From: Candidatus Firestoneibacteriota bacterium
GTDB taxonomy: Bacteria; Oederibacteriota; JAAXVQ01
Length of the DNA: 5,692 nucleotides
Reading direction: 5' to 3'
NCBI GenBank assembly: GCA_013335425.1
Contig: JAAXVQ010000156.1
Location: forward strand, 1 to 5,692
Positions 5,396-5,692 of this stretch are shown piece after piece. The notes under the pieces were generated by a model. That model was not told the origin of the DNA. It did not search any database and was given only the letters and a program-made list of their open reading frames with translations. A program made the position numbers and the translations under genes. Position 1 is the stretch's first letter, and the number at the start of each line of letters is the position of its first letter.

Positions 5396-5692
5396 TCAGC
5401 GCTGATTTTTCCAGACGGCGTTGGCGACTTTGAAACCGCGTTCGGTTTTCACCAGCAGCAGGGTGCCGGCAAACGCGCGCTCGATGCTGCGGATGGCCGT
5501 CGTGCCGCTGGTCGCAGTCACGCGCCCCGCGACTTCGAAATAGTAATTGCCCTGGGCATCCTTGGCTTTGAAAACCGGCAGGTCGGCGGAAACGGAAACT
5601 TGAGCCGCGTGTTTTTTAAACGCGCTCAGGAGTTTGGGGTCCTGCCAAATCAACTGGTAGGCTTGCTGAAATTCCGGAGTCATTAATTCCAG
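5396..5692 (-). CDS. Hypothetical protein, C-terminal part (5' end probably beyond window)
   Basis: A 98-codon frame is open from the right edge (CTG GAA TTA ATG ...) to a TGA at 5396-5398. An ATG at 5681-5683 would give a 95-residue protein, but no good Shine-Dalgarno sequence is visible in the nine bases before it, and the first residues read like the middle of a helix. The gene may therefore be the end of a longer protein. The visible part begins with a helical region (FQQAYQLIWQDPKLLSAFKKHAAQ). It continues with alternating strands (DLPVFKAKDAQGNYYFEVAGRVTA) and ends in LLLVKTERGFKVANAVWKNQR, an alpha-then-beta pattern. No signal peptide, membrane segment, cysteine or catalytic motif is seen. 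I do not recognise the family. It is co-oriented with thiS, about 98 bases upstream, but a separate promoter before thiS makes it more likely a neighbour than an operon member. Confidence 0.6.
   Translation of the reverse strand: MELMTPEFQQAYQLIWQDPKLLSAFKKHAAQVSVSADLPVFKAKDAQGNYYFEVAGRVTATSGTTAIRSIERAFAGTLLLVKTERGFKVANAVWKNQR

Overview
This window looks like an ordinary chromosomal segment of a free-living bacterium. It carries a compact minus-strand thiamine-thiazole operon (thiS-thiG-thiH-thiE), a short-chain dehydrogenase/reductase on the plus strand, a truncated GNAT-type acetyltransferase gene on the minus strand at the left edge, and a partial unrecognised gene on the minus strand at the right edge. 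Clear AGGAGG-type ribosome binding sites and sigma70-like promoter hexamers point to a bacterium. Using ThiH (oxygen-sensitive radical-SAM tyrosine lyase) rather than ThiO (glycine oxidase) fits an anaerobe or facultative anaerobe. I cannot assign a phylum. Intergenic repeats of the CGCAGAT, CTCTCCC-hairpin and GTAGGGG-hairpin kinds resemble those I associate with many environmental, often uncultivated, bacteria.

Layout. Bases 1-981 (minus): YghO-like acetyltransferase with its start inside the window and its C-terminus cut off at the left edge. Bases 982-1422: a divergent intergenic region containing a composite inverted-repeat element (about 1066-1264) and two back-to-back promoter-like sites (1297-1378). 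Bases 1423-2259 (plus): classical SDR oxidoreductase, probably NADP(H)-dependent. Bases 2260-2486: convergent spacer with an inverted repeat and a good intrinsic terminator for the minus-strand operon. Bases 2487-5297 (minus): thiE, thiH, thiG and thiS, transcribed as thiS>thiG>thiH>thiE, probably from a promoter near 5327. Bases 5396-5692 (minus): the C-terminal part, or all, of a small protein I do not recognise.

How the genes work together. ThiS carries sulfur as a C-terminal thiocarboxylate. ThiH makes dehydroglycine from tyrosine. ThiG combines these with 1-deoxy-D-xylulose 5-phosphate to form the thiazole phosphate. ThiE joins the thiazole to the hydroxymethylpyrimidine pyrophosphate to give thiamine phosphate. 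The ThiS-activating enzyme (ThiF/MoeB type) and the pyrimidine branch (ThiC, ThiD) are not in the window and must be encoded elsewhere. No TPP riboswitch is visible in the 98-base gap upstream of thiS.

I found no convincing novel system. The most unusual content is the layered repeat structure between the acetyltransferase and the SDR, and the repeat/terminator combination downstream of thiE.
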